Source: Oceanihabitans sp. IOP_32
Lineage (GTDB): Bacteria > Bacteroidota > Bacteroidia > Flavobacteriales > Flavobacteriaceae
Assembly (NCBI RefSeq): GCF_009498295.1
Contig: NZ_CP040813.1
Span: 663,001 to 727,000 of the forward strand
Direction: 5' to 3'
DNA: 64,000 nt
Every line of letters begins with the position of its first letter. Within the stretch, counting starts at the first letter, position 1. Below are positions 35,164-44,533 of the stretch, one piece after another. The notes below the pieces were generated by a model that saw only the letters and a list, made by a program, of their open reading frames with translations, did not search any database and was not told the DNA's origin. Both the position numbers and the translations under genes were made by a program.

Positions 35164-37398
35164 TTACATCGATTCGTGAAACGATCGTGTAATAACCTCC
35201 AATTGCTGCTCTTTTGTTAATCTTACAAAGTTTACGGCGTAACCAGACACTCGAATGGTTAATTGCGGATATTCTTCTGGGCGCTCCATGGCATCCAATA
35301 AAGTTTCCTTGTCTAACACATTCACATTAACGTGCTGGGCGTTTCTTGAAAAATACCCATCAATTATAGTGGCTAAATTTTCAATTTGCTCGGCTTTACA
35401 AGCTCCCAATGATTTTGGTACTACCGAAAAGGTGTTTGAAATACCGTCTTGAGAATCTTCATAATTAATTTTAGCTACCGAGTTTAACGATGCTATAGCC
35501 CCATTGGCATCACGACCGTGCATAGGGTTGGCTCCTGGTGCAAAGGGCACCCCTTTTGCTCTGCCATCTGGTGTTGCGCCCGTTTTTTTACCATAGGCCA
35601 CGTTAGAGGTAATGGTTAACACAGACATGGTGGGTTGGGCATTTTTGTATACTGGTAGTTGTTTTAATTCGTGGTTAAAATCGGCAACAGCTTGCGCAGC
35701 CAAGACATCTACTCTATCATCATCATTACCATAACAAGGAAATTCACCTTCAATTTTAAAATCTACTGTTAAACCATCTTCATCTCTAATGGGTTTTACT
35801 TTAGCGTATTTAATAGCTGATAGCGAATCGGCTACAATAGATAAACCTGCAATACCATAGGCAATATCAATTTTTGGATTGGTATCTATTAAAGCCATCT
35901 GTGCTTTTTCGTAGTAGTATTTATCGTGCATGTAGTGAATAATATTCATCGAATCGTTATACACACGTGCCACTTCCTTCATGGCTATTTTAAAGTTAGC
36001 CATTACTTTGTCGAAATCTAAATACTCACAGTCACAAGGCTCAATGCCATCTACCATTTGCACTCCAGTTTCTTCGCAGCGCCCGCCATTAACGGCTAAC
36101 AATAAGGTTTTAGCGAGGTTGGTACGTGCACCAAAAAACTGAATAGATTTTCCTAACTCTTGGTACGACACACAACAAGCAATACCATAATCGTCTGAAC
36201 CTCTGCTCTTTCTCATTAAGCTATCATTCTCAAACTGAATTGAAGAGGTATCAATAGAAACTTTAGCACAATAATCTTTAAAGTTTTGTGGTAAATCTTC
36301 AGACCAAAGAATGGTCATGTTTGGCTCTGGCGATGGTCCTAAATTATAAAGTGTGTTTAAGAAACGGAATGATGTTTTAGTCACTTTTGTTCTACCGTCT
36401 TCAAACATACCACCAATGGCTTCGGTTACCCAAGTAGGATCGCCTGCAAAGATCTCGTCGTAAGCATTCATTCTTAAATGGCGTACCATGCGCAATTTCA
36501 TTACAAATTGATCGATGTATTCTTGAGCTTCTTCCTCGGTAATTACACCGTCTTGTAAATCGTTTTCTATATAAATATCTAAAAATGTAGAGACATTACC
36601 TAAAGACATAGCAGCACCATCTTGTTCTTTTACGGCGGCCAAATATGCCATATAAGTCCATTGTACAGCTTCTTGCGCATTTTTTGCCGGACGACTTAAA
36701 TCTAAATTATATTTAGAACCTAAGTCTAGCATTTCTTTTAAGGCCTTTATTTGTTCTGAAACCTCTTCGCGTAAACGAATTACAGCATCAGTCATAGGAC
36801 CCGTAATATTTTCTAGATCTCCTTTTTTTGCTTCAATTAAAAAATTGATACCATAAAGTGCGACACGACGGTAATCCCCTATAATTCTACCTCTGGCATA
36901 ATTGTCGGGTAAACCGGTTAAAAATCCTAAAGAGCGAAATTTTAAAATTTCAGTATTATAAGCGTCAAAAACACCATCATTGTGTGTTTTTACGTATTTT
37001 GAAAACAGCTCTGTAATGGTTTCATCGGGTGCAACACCTTGTTCAGACAAAGCTTTTTGAACCACTTTAAAACCACCAAAAGGCTTCATGGTTCGCTTTA
37101 ATAATTCGTCGGTTTGTAAACCAACTATAACTTCGTTCGCTTTATCGATATATCCAGCACTAAAGGCACTAACAGTAGAAATAGTTTTAGTATCTACGCA
37201 GCGTACACCATTATTTTGTCTTTCTTCCTGAGTGGCCGACTTACAGATATCCCAAAGTTTTTGAGTTTTATTGCTGGGTCCAACTAAAAACTCATGCGTT
37301 CCGTGATAAGGCGTTATGTTATTTATAACAAAATCTCTTACATTGACTGTTTCAGTCCAAATCCCGTTTCTAAATTGTTTTACTTCCATTGGTATCAT
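35164..37398 (-). CDS. pflB: Formate C-acetyltransferase (pyruvate formate-lyase)
   Basis: The 744-residue glycyl radical enzyme cleaves pyruvate with CoA to acetyl-CoA and formate. The paired active cysteines are in [13 protein letters not shown]. The radical glycine loop [17 protein letters not shown] lies near the C-terminus. Length matches the true PFL family rather than other glycyl radical enzymes. Two ATGs (codons 1 and 4) are possible starts. It indicates anaerobic or micro-oxic growth. A TATTTTTG element and an FNR-spaced palindrome lie upstream. Confidence 0.97.
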   Translation of the reverse strand: MIPMEVKQFRNGIWTETVNVRDFVINNITPYHGTHEFLVGPSNKTQKLWDICKSATQEERQNNGVRCVDTKTISTVSAFSAGYIDKANEVIVGLQTDELLKRTMKPFGGFKVVQKALSEQGVAPDETITELFSKYVKTHNDGVFDAYNTEILKFRSLGFLTGLPDNYARGRIIGDYRRVALYGINFLIEAKKGDLENITGPMTDAVIRLREEVSEQIKALKEMLDLGSKYNLDLSRPAKNAQEAVQWTYMAYLAAVKEQDGAAMSLGNVSTFLDIYIENDLQDGVITEEEAQEYIDQFVMKLRMVRHLRMNAYDEIFAGDPTWVTEAIGGMFEDGRTKVTKTSFRFLNTLYNLGPSPEPNMTILWSEDLPQNFKDYCAKVSIDTSSIQFENDSLMRKSRGSDDYGIACCVSYQELGKSIQFFGARTNLAKTLLLAVNGGRCEETGVQMVDGIEPCDCEYLDFDKVMANFKIAMKEVARVYNDSMNIIHYMHDKYYYEKAQMALIDTNPKIDIAYGIAGLSIVADSLSAIKYAKVKPIRDEDGLTVDFKIEGEFPCYGNDDDRVDVLAAQAVADFNHELKQLPVYKNAQPTMSVLTITSNVAYGKKTGATPDGRAKGVPFAPGANPMHGRDANGAIASLNSVAKINYEDSQDGISNTFSVVPKSLGACKAEQIENLATIIDGYFSRNAQHVNVNVLDKETLLDAMERPEEYPQLTIRVSGYAVNFVRLTKEQQLEVITRSFHESM

Positions 37399-37437
37399 GA
37401 ATTAGTTTTTCAAGAAAATCTCTGTACTTTACACTTT

Positions 37438-37480
37438 CAAAAATAGATATCGACGCTAATTAAAAACCTGACATTTGTCA
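37438..37480 (-). promoter_or_regulatory. pflB promoter region with FNR-like palindrome
   Basis: The minus-strand TATTTTTG (37445-37438) is a -7 element 40 nt before pflB. TGACATTTGTCA (37469-37480) is a TGAC-N4-GTCA inverted repeat, the same spacing as FNR-type sites (TTGAT-N4-ATCAA). Its centre falls about 40 nt before the inferred start site, where class II Crp/Fnr activators bind. Confidence 0.45.
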
Positions 37481-37489
37481 TTAAATCAA

Positions 37490-37782
37490 TAAAACGACAT
37501 CATCTTAAACCTTAATTTTATTACGAAAACGATTGAGTAGCAGTTTTTTAAAATAAGAAAATTAGATTTTTAACTGATAACAAAAACATTTACAAAACGA
37601 TTTTTCAATAAGCTTAATATTTTACCATAAAAAAGTTAAAAAAATAGAATATTGATAAAAATCACCCTCAAAAACGAGATATCAGCAATTTGAAACCGTT
37701 TTAGCCTCAAAAGGGATTCATTTCCAACTATTCCCCTGCCTTTTTTGCAAGCCCTCAACCAAGCCCAAATACCAAGTTCTTA
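37490..37782. other. Gene-free stretch between pflB and the acyl-CoA ligase
   Basis: AT-rich spacer between divergent genes. No ORF, hairpin terminator or RNA gene is recognised. Confidence 0.4.
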
Positions 37783-37812
37783 TTTGTAAATCGTTTTTAA
37801 TTTCATATTTTG
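37783..37812 (+). promoter_or_regulatory. Promoter of the acyl-CoA ligase gene
   Basis: TTTG (37783-37786), 19 nt, then TATTTTG (37806-37812). This is close to the Bacteroidota consensus TTTG-N19-TAnnTTTG, lacking one base in the -7 element. The ATG is 27 nt downstream. Confidence 0.6.
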
Positions 37813-37838
37813 CAAGGCTTTTAATTACAATTTTAACA

Positions 37839-39611
37839 ATGACGCAACCAACTCGACTTTTCGATTTTCCATACTATCAATTAAAAAACAAACCCAACGC
37901 TAAAGCCCTTATTACCAAATACCATGGTAACTGGGAAGCTATATCTACACAGGAATATGTAGACAAATCGAACGCCATGAGCAGGGGTCTGTTACGATTG
38001 GGGGTTAAAAAAGATGACAAGATTGCGGTCATTTCGTCTACAAACAGAACCGAATGGAATATTATGGACATTGGAATCCTGCAACTTGGGGCACAAAATA
38101 TCCCAGTATACCCCACCATTAGTGTAGAAGATTATGAATATGTGCTAAACCACAGTGAATCCATTTACTGTTTTGTCTCAGATGAAGAGGTTTTAGAGAA
38201 GGTAAAAAAGATACAAGACAAAACAAAAATTAAAGAAATTTACTCCTTCGATCGTATTGAAGGTTGTAAACATTATTCAGAATTACTAGAACTTGGAAAA
38301 GACGACAGCAATCAACCCGAAGTTGAAGCTTGTAAAGATGCGGTAAAACCGCAGGATCTGGCAACGATAATATACACCTCTGGAACCATAGGACAACCAA
38401 AAGGCGTGATGCTTTCGCACTGGAACATCACTAGTAACGCATTAGATAGCAGCCCCAGAGTACCACTTTTAGAAGGAGAAAATCGGGTCTTAAGCTTTTT
38501 ACCAATTTGCCATGTTTTCGAACGTGTTTTAATTTATGTCTACCAATATGCTGGGATCTCTATTTATTATGCTGAAGCCTTAGATAAAATTGGTGATAAT
38601 GCTAAAGAAGTAAAACCGCACCTCATGAGTGTGGTACCACGCTTACTTGAAAAGGTATTCGATAAAATAATGCTAAAAGGTGAAGACTTAAAAGGCATTA
38701 AAAAAGCCCTTTTCTTTTGGGCAGTAGATTTGGGAGAACGTTGGGAACCTTATAGAGCCAACGGCTGGTGGTACGAATTTCAACTAAAAATAGCCAATAA
38801 AATTGTTTTTAGTAAATGGCGCGAAGCCCTTGGTGGTGAATTGAGGACTATGGTTTCTGGAAGCGCAGCACTACAACCCAGACTAGCACGAGTTTTTGGA
38901 GCGGCAAATATGAAAGTTATGGAAGGCTATGGTCTAACCGAAACCTCTCCTGTAGTTACCGTCGGTTTATACAAAAACAACATGTATAAAGTTGGAACCG
39001 TGGGCCAACCCATCGCTAATGTAGAGATTAAAATAGCAGACGATGGCGAACTACTTGTAAAAGGACCAAACGTAATGCTGGGTTATTATAAAGATCCTGA
39101 GAAAACAGCAAGCGTGATGACGGGCGAATATTTTCATACTGGAGATAAAGGCGAAATTGATAAAGACGGCTTTTTAAAAATTACTGGTCGAAAAAAGGAA
39201 ATGTTTAAAACCTCTGGAGGTAAATATATTATTCCACCGCTTTTAGAAAACGACATGAAACAATCACGATTTATAGAACAAATTATGGTAATTGGTGAAG
39301 GCGAAAAAATGCCAGCAGCCATAATTCAACCCAACTTCGAATTTATACGAGATTGGATCGATTTTAAAGGCTATAATATTGGAAAAACCGAAGAAGAGAT
39401 TGCAACTTCAGAAATTGTAATAAACCGAATTCAAAAAGAAATAGACAAGTTCAACCAGAATTTTGGCAAATGGGAGCGTATTAAACGTTTTGAACTCACT
39501 TCGGATGTTTGGTCTATTAAATCAGGCCATCTTACACCGACTATGAAAATGAAACGCCCCGTAATTAAAGAAATTTATCAAGATTTATACGATAAAATTT
39601 ATCGTTCGTAA
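37839..39611 (+). CDS. fadD: Long-chain acyl-CoA synthetase (AMP-forming)
   Basis: The 590-residue enzyme activates fatty acids to acyl-CoA. The AMP-binding motif IIYTSGTIGQPKGVMLSH lies near 180, EGYGLTETSPV near 360, and FHTGDKGEIDKDGFLKITGRKKEMFKTSGGKYI near 430-460. There is no signal peptide. It resembles FadD/FadD15-like long-chain ligases of Bacteroidota. It comes shortly before the beta-oxidation operon, so the two likely act in series. Confidence 0.92.
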   Translation: MTQPTRLFDFPYYQLKNKPNAKALITKYHGNWEAISTQEYVDKSNAMSRGLLRLGVKKDDKIAVISSTNRTEWNIMDIGILQLGAQNIPVYPTISVEDYEYVLNHSESIYCFVSDEEVLEKVKKIQDKTKIKEIYSFDRIEGCKHYSELLELGKDDSNQPEVEACKDAVKPQDLATIIYTSGTIGQPKGVMLSHWNITSNALDSSPRVPLLEGENRVLSFLPICHVFERVLIYVYQYAGISIYYAEALDKIGDNAKEVKPHLMSVVPRLLEKVFDKIMLKGEDLKGIKKALFFWAVDLGERWEPYRANGWWYEFQLKIANKIVFSKWREALGGELRTMVSGSAALQPRLARVFGAANMKVMEGYGLTETSPVVTVGLYKNNMYKVGTVGQPIANVEIKIADDGELLVKGPNVMLGYYKDPEKTASVMTGEYFHTGDKGEIDKDGFLKITGRKKEMFKTSGGKYIIPPLLENDMKQSRFIEQIMVIGEGEKMPAAIIQPNFEFIRDWIDFKGYNIGKTEEEIATSEIVINRIQKEIDKFNQNFGKWERIKRFELTSDVWSIKSGHLTPTMKMKRPVIKEIYQDLYDKIYRS

Positions 39612-40100
39612 TACCTAACATAGCATTCTATCTACAGGTGTTTTAAGCTCAATTATGCCGTAAAAATACTTTATCATTATTGAAAAACTCTAGAATTAAT
39701 ACGGCAGCACTCCGTAAATCTGGGCGAAAAGGCTGTGTAATAATAAAATCACTTATACACCTGGCAAGCTTTTTTTTGTAAACAAATACATAATATCTCG
39801 ATTGCTTTGTGCCTCTGCCCCTTTGGGATGACAAAAAACTTCAGATTAATAAAGCGATCTCCTGAAAGATTATGTCGTACACCAAAGTTAACCGCTTATA
39901 AGCTACAATACAGCTCCTTTTATCAAAATCTCCTAAGAAAATCACCAGCCTTAATTATTTAAAAACAAGCTGCTTATCTGATTCAGGAATAACTACACAA
40001 GCACCATCTCGACTTAAAACCTAAAGCTTCTCAAGTAAAACTTTAAAGCGGACTCCAACTAAAATTTTAACGATTCAGTCTAATAAATTTTCTGTTTTTA
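39612..40100. other. Gene-free stretch before the MarR gene
   Basis: About 490 bp of AT-rich sequence. A 61-codon frame on the minus strand (39649-39834) has no family signal and is not called. No repeat or RNA gene recognised. Confidence 0.4.
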
Positions 40101-40101
40101 T

Positions 40102-40213
40102 TATGCATGCATAGTATTTTTTTACTATCTTTGGTATTTATATTTATTTAAGGAAACATCCATAACGAAAACTTGACACCCTAAGAAATGATTAAATGGA
40201 TGTCGCATGCGAC
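40102..40213. promoter_or_regulatory. Palindromes and promoter upstream of the MarR/fad operon
   Basis: TATGCATGCATA (40102-40113) and GTCGCATGCGAC (40202-40213) are perfect 12-bp palindromes sharing the core GCATGC. ATAGTA/TACTAT (40111-40128) is a third inverted repeat. The -7 element TATCTTTG is at 40126-40133. They flank the likely start site of the MarR gene, so they are candidate autoregulation operators. Confidence 0.45.
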
Positions 40214-40240
40214 GCATGAAAAAGTAATGAAGACAAATAC

Positions 40241-40696
40241 ATGAAAGAAAAAACTATTGATTATATTTTAAGAACCACGTGGCTAGCGGTAAATAAAATG
40301 TATAACGAGGAAGCTTCTCAATTTGGCACAACGATGTCTACCGGCTTTGCATTGTTAAGCATCGATCCAGAGAAAGGCACACCTTCAACGTCTTTAGGTC
40401 CAAAAATGGGTATGGAAGCTACTAGCCTATCACGTACCTTAAAAACCATGGAAGAAAAAGGACTAATTATACGCAGGCCAAATCCCGAAGACGGTCGTGG
40501 CGTGTTAATTCATTTAACCGAATTTGGTAAAGAAAAAAGAAACTATTCTAAAGAAAAAGTATTAACTTTTAACGACACTATAAAAGCTAATGTGTCTTCT
40601 GAGGAACTCTCAAATTTTTACAAGGTCGCAGAAGTTATTAATACCATGATCTCCAACAAACAGATTTATAACAAAAAAGAACACATTTCAAAATAA
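40241..40696 (+). CDS. MarR family transcriptional regulator
   Basis: The 151-residue winged-helix protein has a dimerisation helix at the N-terminus, a recognition region GPKMGMEATSLSRTLKTMEEKGLI and the wing RRPNPEDGRGVLIHLT. The fadN ATG is only 2 bp downstream, and fadA and fadE follow. By position it likely represses the fad operon and is released by acyl-CoA or a fatty acid, as other MarR/FadR-like regulators do; the ligand is inferred. Confidence 0.9.
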   Translation: MKEKTIDYILRTTWLAVNKMYNEEASQFGTTMSTGFALLSIDPEKGTPSTSLGPKMGMEATSLSRTLKTMEEKGLIIRRPNPEDGRGVLIHLTEFGKEKRNYSKEKVLTFNDTIKANVSSEELSNFYKVAEVINTMISNKQIYNKKEHISK

Positions 40697-40698
40697 AG

Positions 40699-43107
40699 AT
40701 GAGCAAACGAAGAATAAAAAAAATAGCAATTATTGGATCTGGAATTATGGGAAGCGGCATCGCTTGCCATTTTGCCAATATTGGGGTTGATGTCCTGTTA
40801 TTAGACATTGTACCTAGAGAACTTACCGATAAAGAAAAAGCTAAAGGCTTAACCTTGGAAGACAAAGTAGTTAGAAACAGACTCGTTAACGATGCTTTAG
40901 CGGCCGCTATAAAATCGAAGCCTGCACCACTCTATCATCCTTCTTTCGCCAACCGAATCACTACAGGAAATCTTGAAGACGATATCGCCAAAGTAAAAGA
41001 TGTCGATTGGATTATGGAAGTTGTAGTCGAAAGACTAGACATTAAACAGCAAGTTTTTGAAAAGTTAGAAAAACACAGAACACTTGGGACTCTAATTACT
41101 TCGAACACTTCTGGGATTCCTATTAAGTTTATGAGCGAAGGACGAAGTGACGATTTCCAGAAGCATTTCTGTGGCACGCACTTTTTCAATCCTGCGCGTT
41201 ACTTAAAATTATTTGAAATTATTCCTGGCCCAAAAACAGATCAAGCTGTTTTAGATTTCTTAAATGAATATGGCGAAAAATTCTTAGGAAAAACATCGGT
41301 AGTAGCTAAAGACACTCCTGCTTTTATTGGAAACCGAATCGGAATTTTTAGTATTCAAAGTTTATTTCACGCCGTTAAAGATTTAGATTTAACCATTGAA
41401 GAGGTCGATAAATTATCTGGCCCCGTAATTGGTCGTCCTAAATCGGCAACCTTCAGAACGGTCGATGTGGTTGGCTTAGACACCCTAGTTCACGTGGCCA
41501 ACGGGATTAGAGAAAACTGTCCGAACGACGAGCGTTTAGAGTTGTTTGAATTACCAGATTTCATCAACACCATGATGGAAAACAAATGGCTAGGAAGTAA
41601 AACCGGACAAGGGTTTTACAAGAAAATTAAAAAAGACGATGGTACTTCAGAGATTTTATCACTAGACTTAAACACTTTAGAATACCGTTCTGCCAAACGC
41701 GCTAAATTCGCCACTTTAGAGTTAACAAAAACTGTAGACAGAGTGGTTGACCGTTTTAAAATTCTAGTAAATGGAAAAGATAAAGCAGGTGAATTTTACC
41801 GTAAAAGTTTCGCGGCATTATTTGCTTACGTCTCCAATCGTATTCCTGAAATTTCAGACGATTTATACAAGATTGACGATGCCATGAAAGCTGGTTTTGG
41901 CTGGGAACACGGTCCTTTTCAAATTTGGGATGCCATTGGTGTGGAAAAAGGCATCGAAATGATGCGCGCCGAAGGCTTAGAACCTAACGCTTGGGTAAAC
42001 GAGATGTTAGCCACCGGGAGTACATCCTTCTATACCGTTAAAGAGGGTGCAACGTATGCGTATGATATTCCTTCGAAAAAACAAGAAAAAATACCAGGTC
42101 AAGACAGTTTCATCATCTTAGATAATATCAGAAAAACAGCTGAAGTATTTAAAAACTCAGGAGTTGTAATTGAAGATTTAGGCGATGGCATATTAAACTG
42201 TGAGTTCCAATCGAAAATGAACACTATTGGTGGCGACGTATTAGCCGGACTAAATAAAGCGATTGATTTGGCTGAGAAAGATTTCGCAGGTTTGGTAGTT
42301 GGTAATCAAGCCGCAAACTTCTCGGTTGGTGCCAATATCGGTATGATTTTCATGATGGCTGTCGAACAAGAATATGATGAGTTAAACATGGCCATCAAAT
42401 ACTTCCAAGACACGATGATGCGCATGCGCTATTCCGCCATTCCAACCGTTGCCGCACCACACGGTATGACCCTTGGTGGTGGCTGTGAATTATCCATGCA
42501 CGCCGATAAAGTAGTGGCAGCAGCAGAAACCTATATCGGATTGGTTGAATTTGGTGTTGGTGTGATTCCTGGTGGTGGAGGTTCTAAAGAAATGGCTTTA
42601 AGAGCGTCTGATACCTTCAAAAAAGGCGATGTCAAGTTAAATGTGCTTCAAGAGTACTTCCTAACCATAGGTATGGCAAAAGTAGCCACTTCGGCTTACG
42701 AAGCATTCGATTTAGGCATCCTTCAAAAAGGAAAAGATATCGTTGTTGTTAATAAAGACCGCCAAATTGCCGTTGCCAAACAACACGCTAAATTAATGGC
42801 CGATATGGGTTACACGCAACCGGTAAAACGCAAAGATGTTAAGGTGCTTGGCAAACAAGCCTTAGGAATGTTCTTAGTAGGAACCGATGCCATGCAAGAC
42901 AGTAATTATATTTCGGAACATGATATGAAAATAGCAAACAAACTAGCCTACGTTATGGCAGGTGGCGATTTATCTGAACCCAGCTTAGTCACAGAGCAGT
43001 ATTTATTGGATTTGGAACGTGAGGCGTTTTTAAGTTTGTGTACAGAGCGTAAGACTTTGGAGAGGATTCAGCATATGTTGACTAAAGGGAAACCGTTGAG
43101 GAATTAG
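40699..43107 (+). CDS. fadN: 3-hydroxyacyl-CoA dehydrogenase/enoyl-CoA hydratase, FadN type
   Basis: The 802-residue protein has dehydrogenase domains first and an enoyl-CoA hydratase domain last, the reverse of E. coli FadB/FadJ. IAIIGSGIMGSGIACHFA (about 8-25) binds NAD; HFFNPARYLKLFEIIPG is the catalytic segment. GMTLGGGCELSMHAD (about 589-603) and FGVGVIPGGGGSKE (about 619-632) are crotonase motifs. It performs the hydration and second oxidation steps of beta-oxidation. The order fadN-fadA-fadE matches the operon known in Bacillus subtilis. Confidence 0.93.
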   Translation: MSKRRIKKIAIIGSGIMGSGIACHFANIGVDVLLLDIVPRELTDKEKAKGLTLEDKVVRNRLVNDALAAAIKSKPAPLYHPSFANRITTGNLEDDIAKVKDVDWIMEVVVERLDIKQQVFEKLEKHRTLGTLITSNTSGIPIKFMSEGRSDDFQKHFCGTHFFNPARYLKLFEIIPGPKTDQAVLDFLNEYGEKFLGKTSVVAKDTPAFIGNRIGIFSIQSLFHAVKDLDLTIEEVDKLSGPVIGRPKSATFRTVDVVGLDTLVHVANGIRENCPNDERLELFELPDFINTMMENKWLGSKTGQGFYKKIKKDDGTSEILSLDLNTLEYRSAKRAKFATLELTKTVDRVVDRFKILVNGKDKAGEFYRKSFAALFAYVSNRIPEISDDLYKIDDAMKAGFGWEHGPFQIWDAIGVEKGIEMMRAEGLEPNAWVNEMLATGSTSFYTVKEGATYAYDIPSKKQEKIPGQDSFIILDNIRKTAEVFKNSGVVIEDLGDGILNCEFQSKMNTIGGDVLAGLNKAIDLAEKDFAGLVVGNQAANFSVGANIGMIFMMAVEQEYDELNMAIKYFQDTMMRMRYSAIPTVAAPHGMTLGGGCELSMHADKVVAAAETYIGLVEFGVGVIPGGGGSKEMALRASDTFKKGDVKLNVLQEYFLTIGMAKVATSAYEAFDLGILQKGKDIVVVNKDRQIAVAKQHAKLMADMGYTQPVKRKDVKVLGKQALGMFLVGTDAMQDSNYISEHDMKIANKLAYVMAGGDLSEPSLVTEQYLLDLEREAFLSLCTERKTLERIQHMLTKGKPLRN

Positions 43108-43114
43108 AAAAAAG

Positions 43115-43162
43115 TATTTAGTATTAAGTACAGAGTATTAAGTACAGAGTATTAAGTACAAA
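43115..43162. repeat. Short AGTATTAAG repeats after fadN
   Basis: AGTATTAAGTACAG is repeated about three times. It is the reverse complement of the CTTAATACT motif that fills the following array, so the two could fold together. Confidence 0.5.
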
Positions 43163-43223
43163 GACGTGTAAACATCGACAAGTATTTAATTAATAGTATT
43201 ACGTTTTTAATATATACTTTTCA

Positions 43224-43500
43224 AAATCTTAATACTTAATACTAATAATCTTAATACAATTTTTTCAAGAACAATCTTAATACTTAATACTAACAATCTT
43301 AATACAATTTTTTCAAGAACAATCTTAATACTTAATACTAACAATCTTAATACAATTTTTTCAGAAACAAACTTAATACTTAATACTAACAATCTTAATA
43401 CAATTTTTTCAGAAACAATCTTAATACTTAATACTTAAAGTCTTAATACAATTTTTTCAGAAACAATCTTAATACTTAATACTTAAAGTCTTAATACTAG
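43224..43500. repeat. 48-bp tandem repeat array (about 5.75 copies)
   Basis: The unit contains CTTAATACTTAATACTAA, then ATCTTAATACAATTTTTTCA and AGAAC, with period 48 bp. Later copies carry small changes (CAGAAAC for CAAGAAC; ACTTAAAG for ACTAACAA). The period is a multiple of three, so an artificial frame runs through it on the minus strand. It lies between fadN and the four-helix-bundle gene. Confidence 0.8.
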
Positions 43501-43527
43501 TTACAATCAATCTTAATACTAATCAGC

Positions 43528-43884
43528 ATGCACAGATTCGAAGATTTGAAAATATGGCAAAAAGCAATGGACATAACAGAAAATTGCTATAAAGCAACCG
43601 ATAATTTTCCTAAAGAAGAAAAATACGGTTTAACATCACAACTTAGACGAAGTGCTGTTTCAATTTCTTCAAATATCGCAGAAGGAGCAGGAAGAAATAC
43701 GAATGGAGAATTTAAACAGTTCTTAGGAATTGCAAATGGTTCTTCTTACGAACTATTAACACAATTATATTTATCAAAAAGATTAAACCTAATAACAGAA
43801 GAAAAGGTTAGACCTATAATTAAAGAAGTCCTCGAAGTGACTAAAATGAATTATTCACTTCAAAAAACACTTGCTAAGTCTTAA
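43528..43884 (+). CDS. Four-helix-bundle protein (23S rRNA intervening-sequence protein family)
   Basis: The 118-residue helical protein matches TIGR02436: MHRFEDLKIWQKAMDITE, then GLTSQLRRSAVSISSNIAEG and EFKQFLGIANGSSYELLTQL. Members were first seen as ORFs inside 23S rRNA intervening sequences. Free copies lie next to repeats or in mobile contexts and have no proven function. Here it interrupts the fadN-fadA-fadE operon, with a tandem array on each side. Its last 33 codons are part of the 150-bp unit repeated downstream. Confidence 0.85.
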   Translation: MHRFEDLKIWQKAMDITENCYKATDNFPKEEKYGLTSQLRRSAVSISSNIAEGAGRNTNGEFKQFLGIANGSSYELLTQLYLSKRLNLITEEKVRPIIKEVLEVTKMNYSLQKTLAKS

Positions 43885-44533
43885 TACTTAATTCTAAAAA
43901 TCTCAATACTATAATAATGAAACAAGCATACATCGAACCTAATAACAGAAGAAAAGGTTAGACCTATAATTAAGGAAGTCCTCGAAGTGACTAAATTGAA
44001 TTATTCACTTCAAAAACACTTGCTAAGTCTTAATACTTAATTCTAAAAATCTTAATACTATAATAATGAAACAAGCATACATCGAACCTAATAACAGAAG
44101 AAAAGGTTAGACTTATAATTAAGGAAGTCCTCGAAGTGACTAAAATGAATTATTCACTTCAAAAAACACTTGCTAAGTCTTAATACTTAATTCTAAAAAT
44201 CTTAATACTATAATAATGAAACAAGCATACATCGAACCTAATAACAGAAGAAAAGGTTAGACTTATAATTAAGGAAGTCCTCGAAGTGACTAAAATGAAT
44301 TATTCACTTCAAAAACACTTGCTAAGTCTTAATACTTAATTCTAAAAATCTTAATACTATAATAATGAAACAAGCATACATCGAACCTAATAACAGAAGA
44401 AAAGGTTAGACCTATAATTAAGGAAGTCCTCGAAGTGACTAAAATGAATTATTCACTTCAAAAAACACTTGCTAAGTCTTAATACTTAATTCTAAAAATC
44501 TTAATACTATAATAATGAAACAAGCATACATCG
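43786..44533. repeat. Five-copy 149-150 bp tandem duplication joining the four-helix gene to fadA
   Basis: Copies are 43786-43935, 43936-44084, 44085-44234, 44235-44383 and 44384-44533. Each has the last 99 bp of the four-helix-bundle gene, the intergenic CTTAATACTTAATTCTAAAA region and the first 19 nt of fadA, ATGAAACAAGCATACATCG. Copy 1 contains the real gene end and copy 5 the real fadA start. Lengths differ by one A in the CAAAAA(A)CACTT run. Near identity indicates recent duplication. Confidence 0.92.

Noticed and set aside
39649-39834. 61-codon frame in the spacer after the acyl-CoA ligase
   Set aside because: No family resemblance, no start signal and composition like the spacer.
43207-43392. 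61-codon minus-strand frame across the 48-bp array
   Set aside because: It is a product of a repeat period divisible by three; the protein is only a 16-residue low-complexity repeat.
43224-44533. Possible CRISPR array
   Set aside because: Units are contiguous near-identical tandem copies (48 bp and 149-150 bp) with no unique spacers, and no cas gene is nearby.
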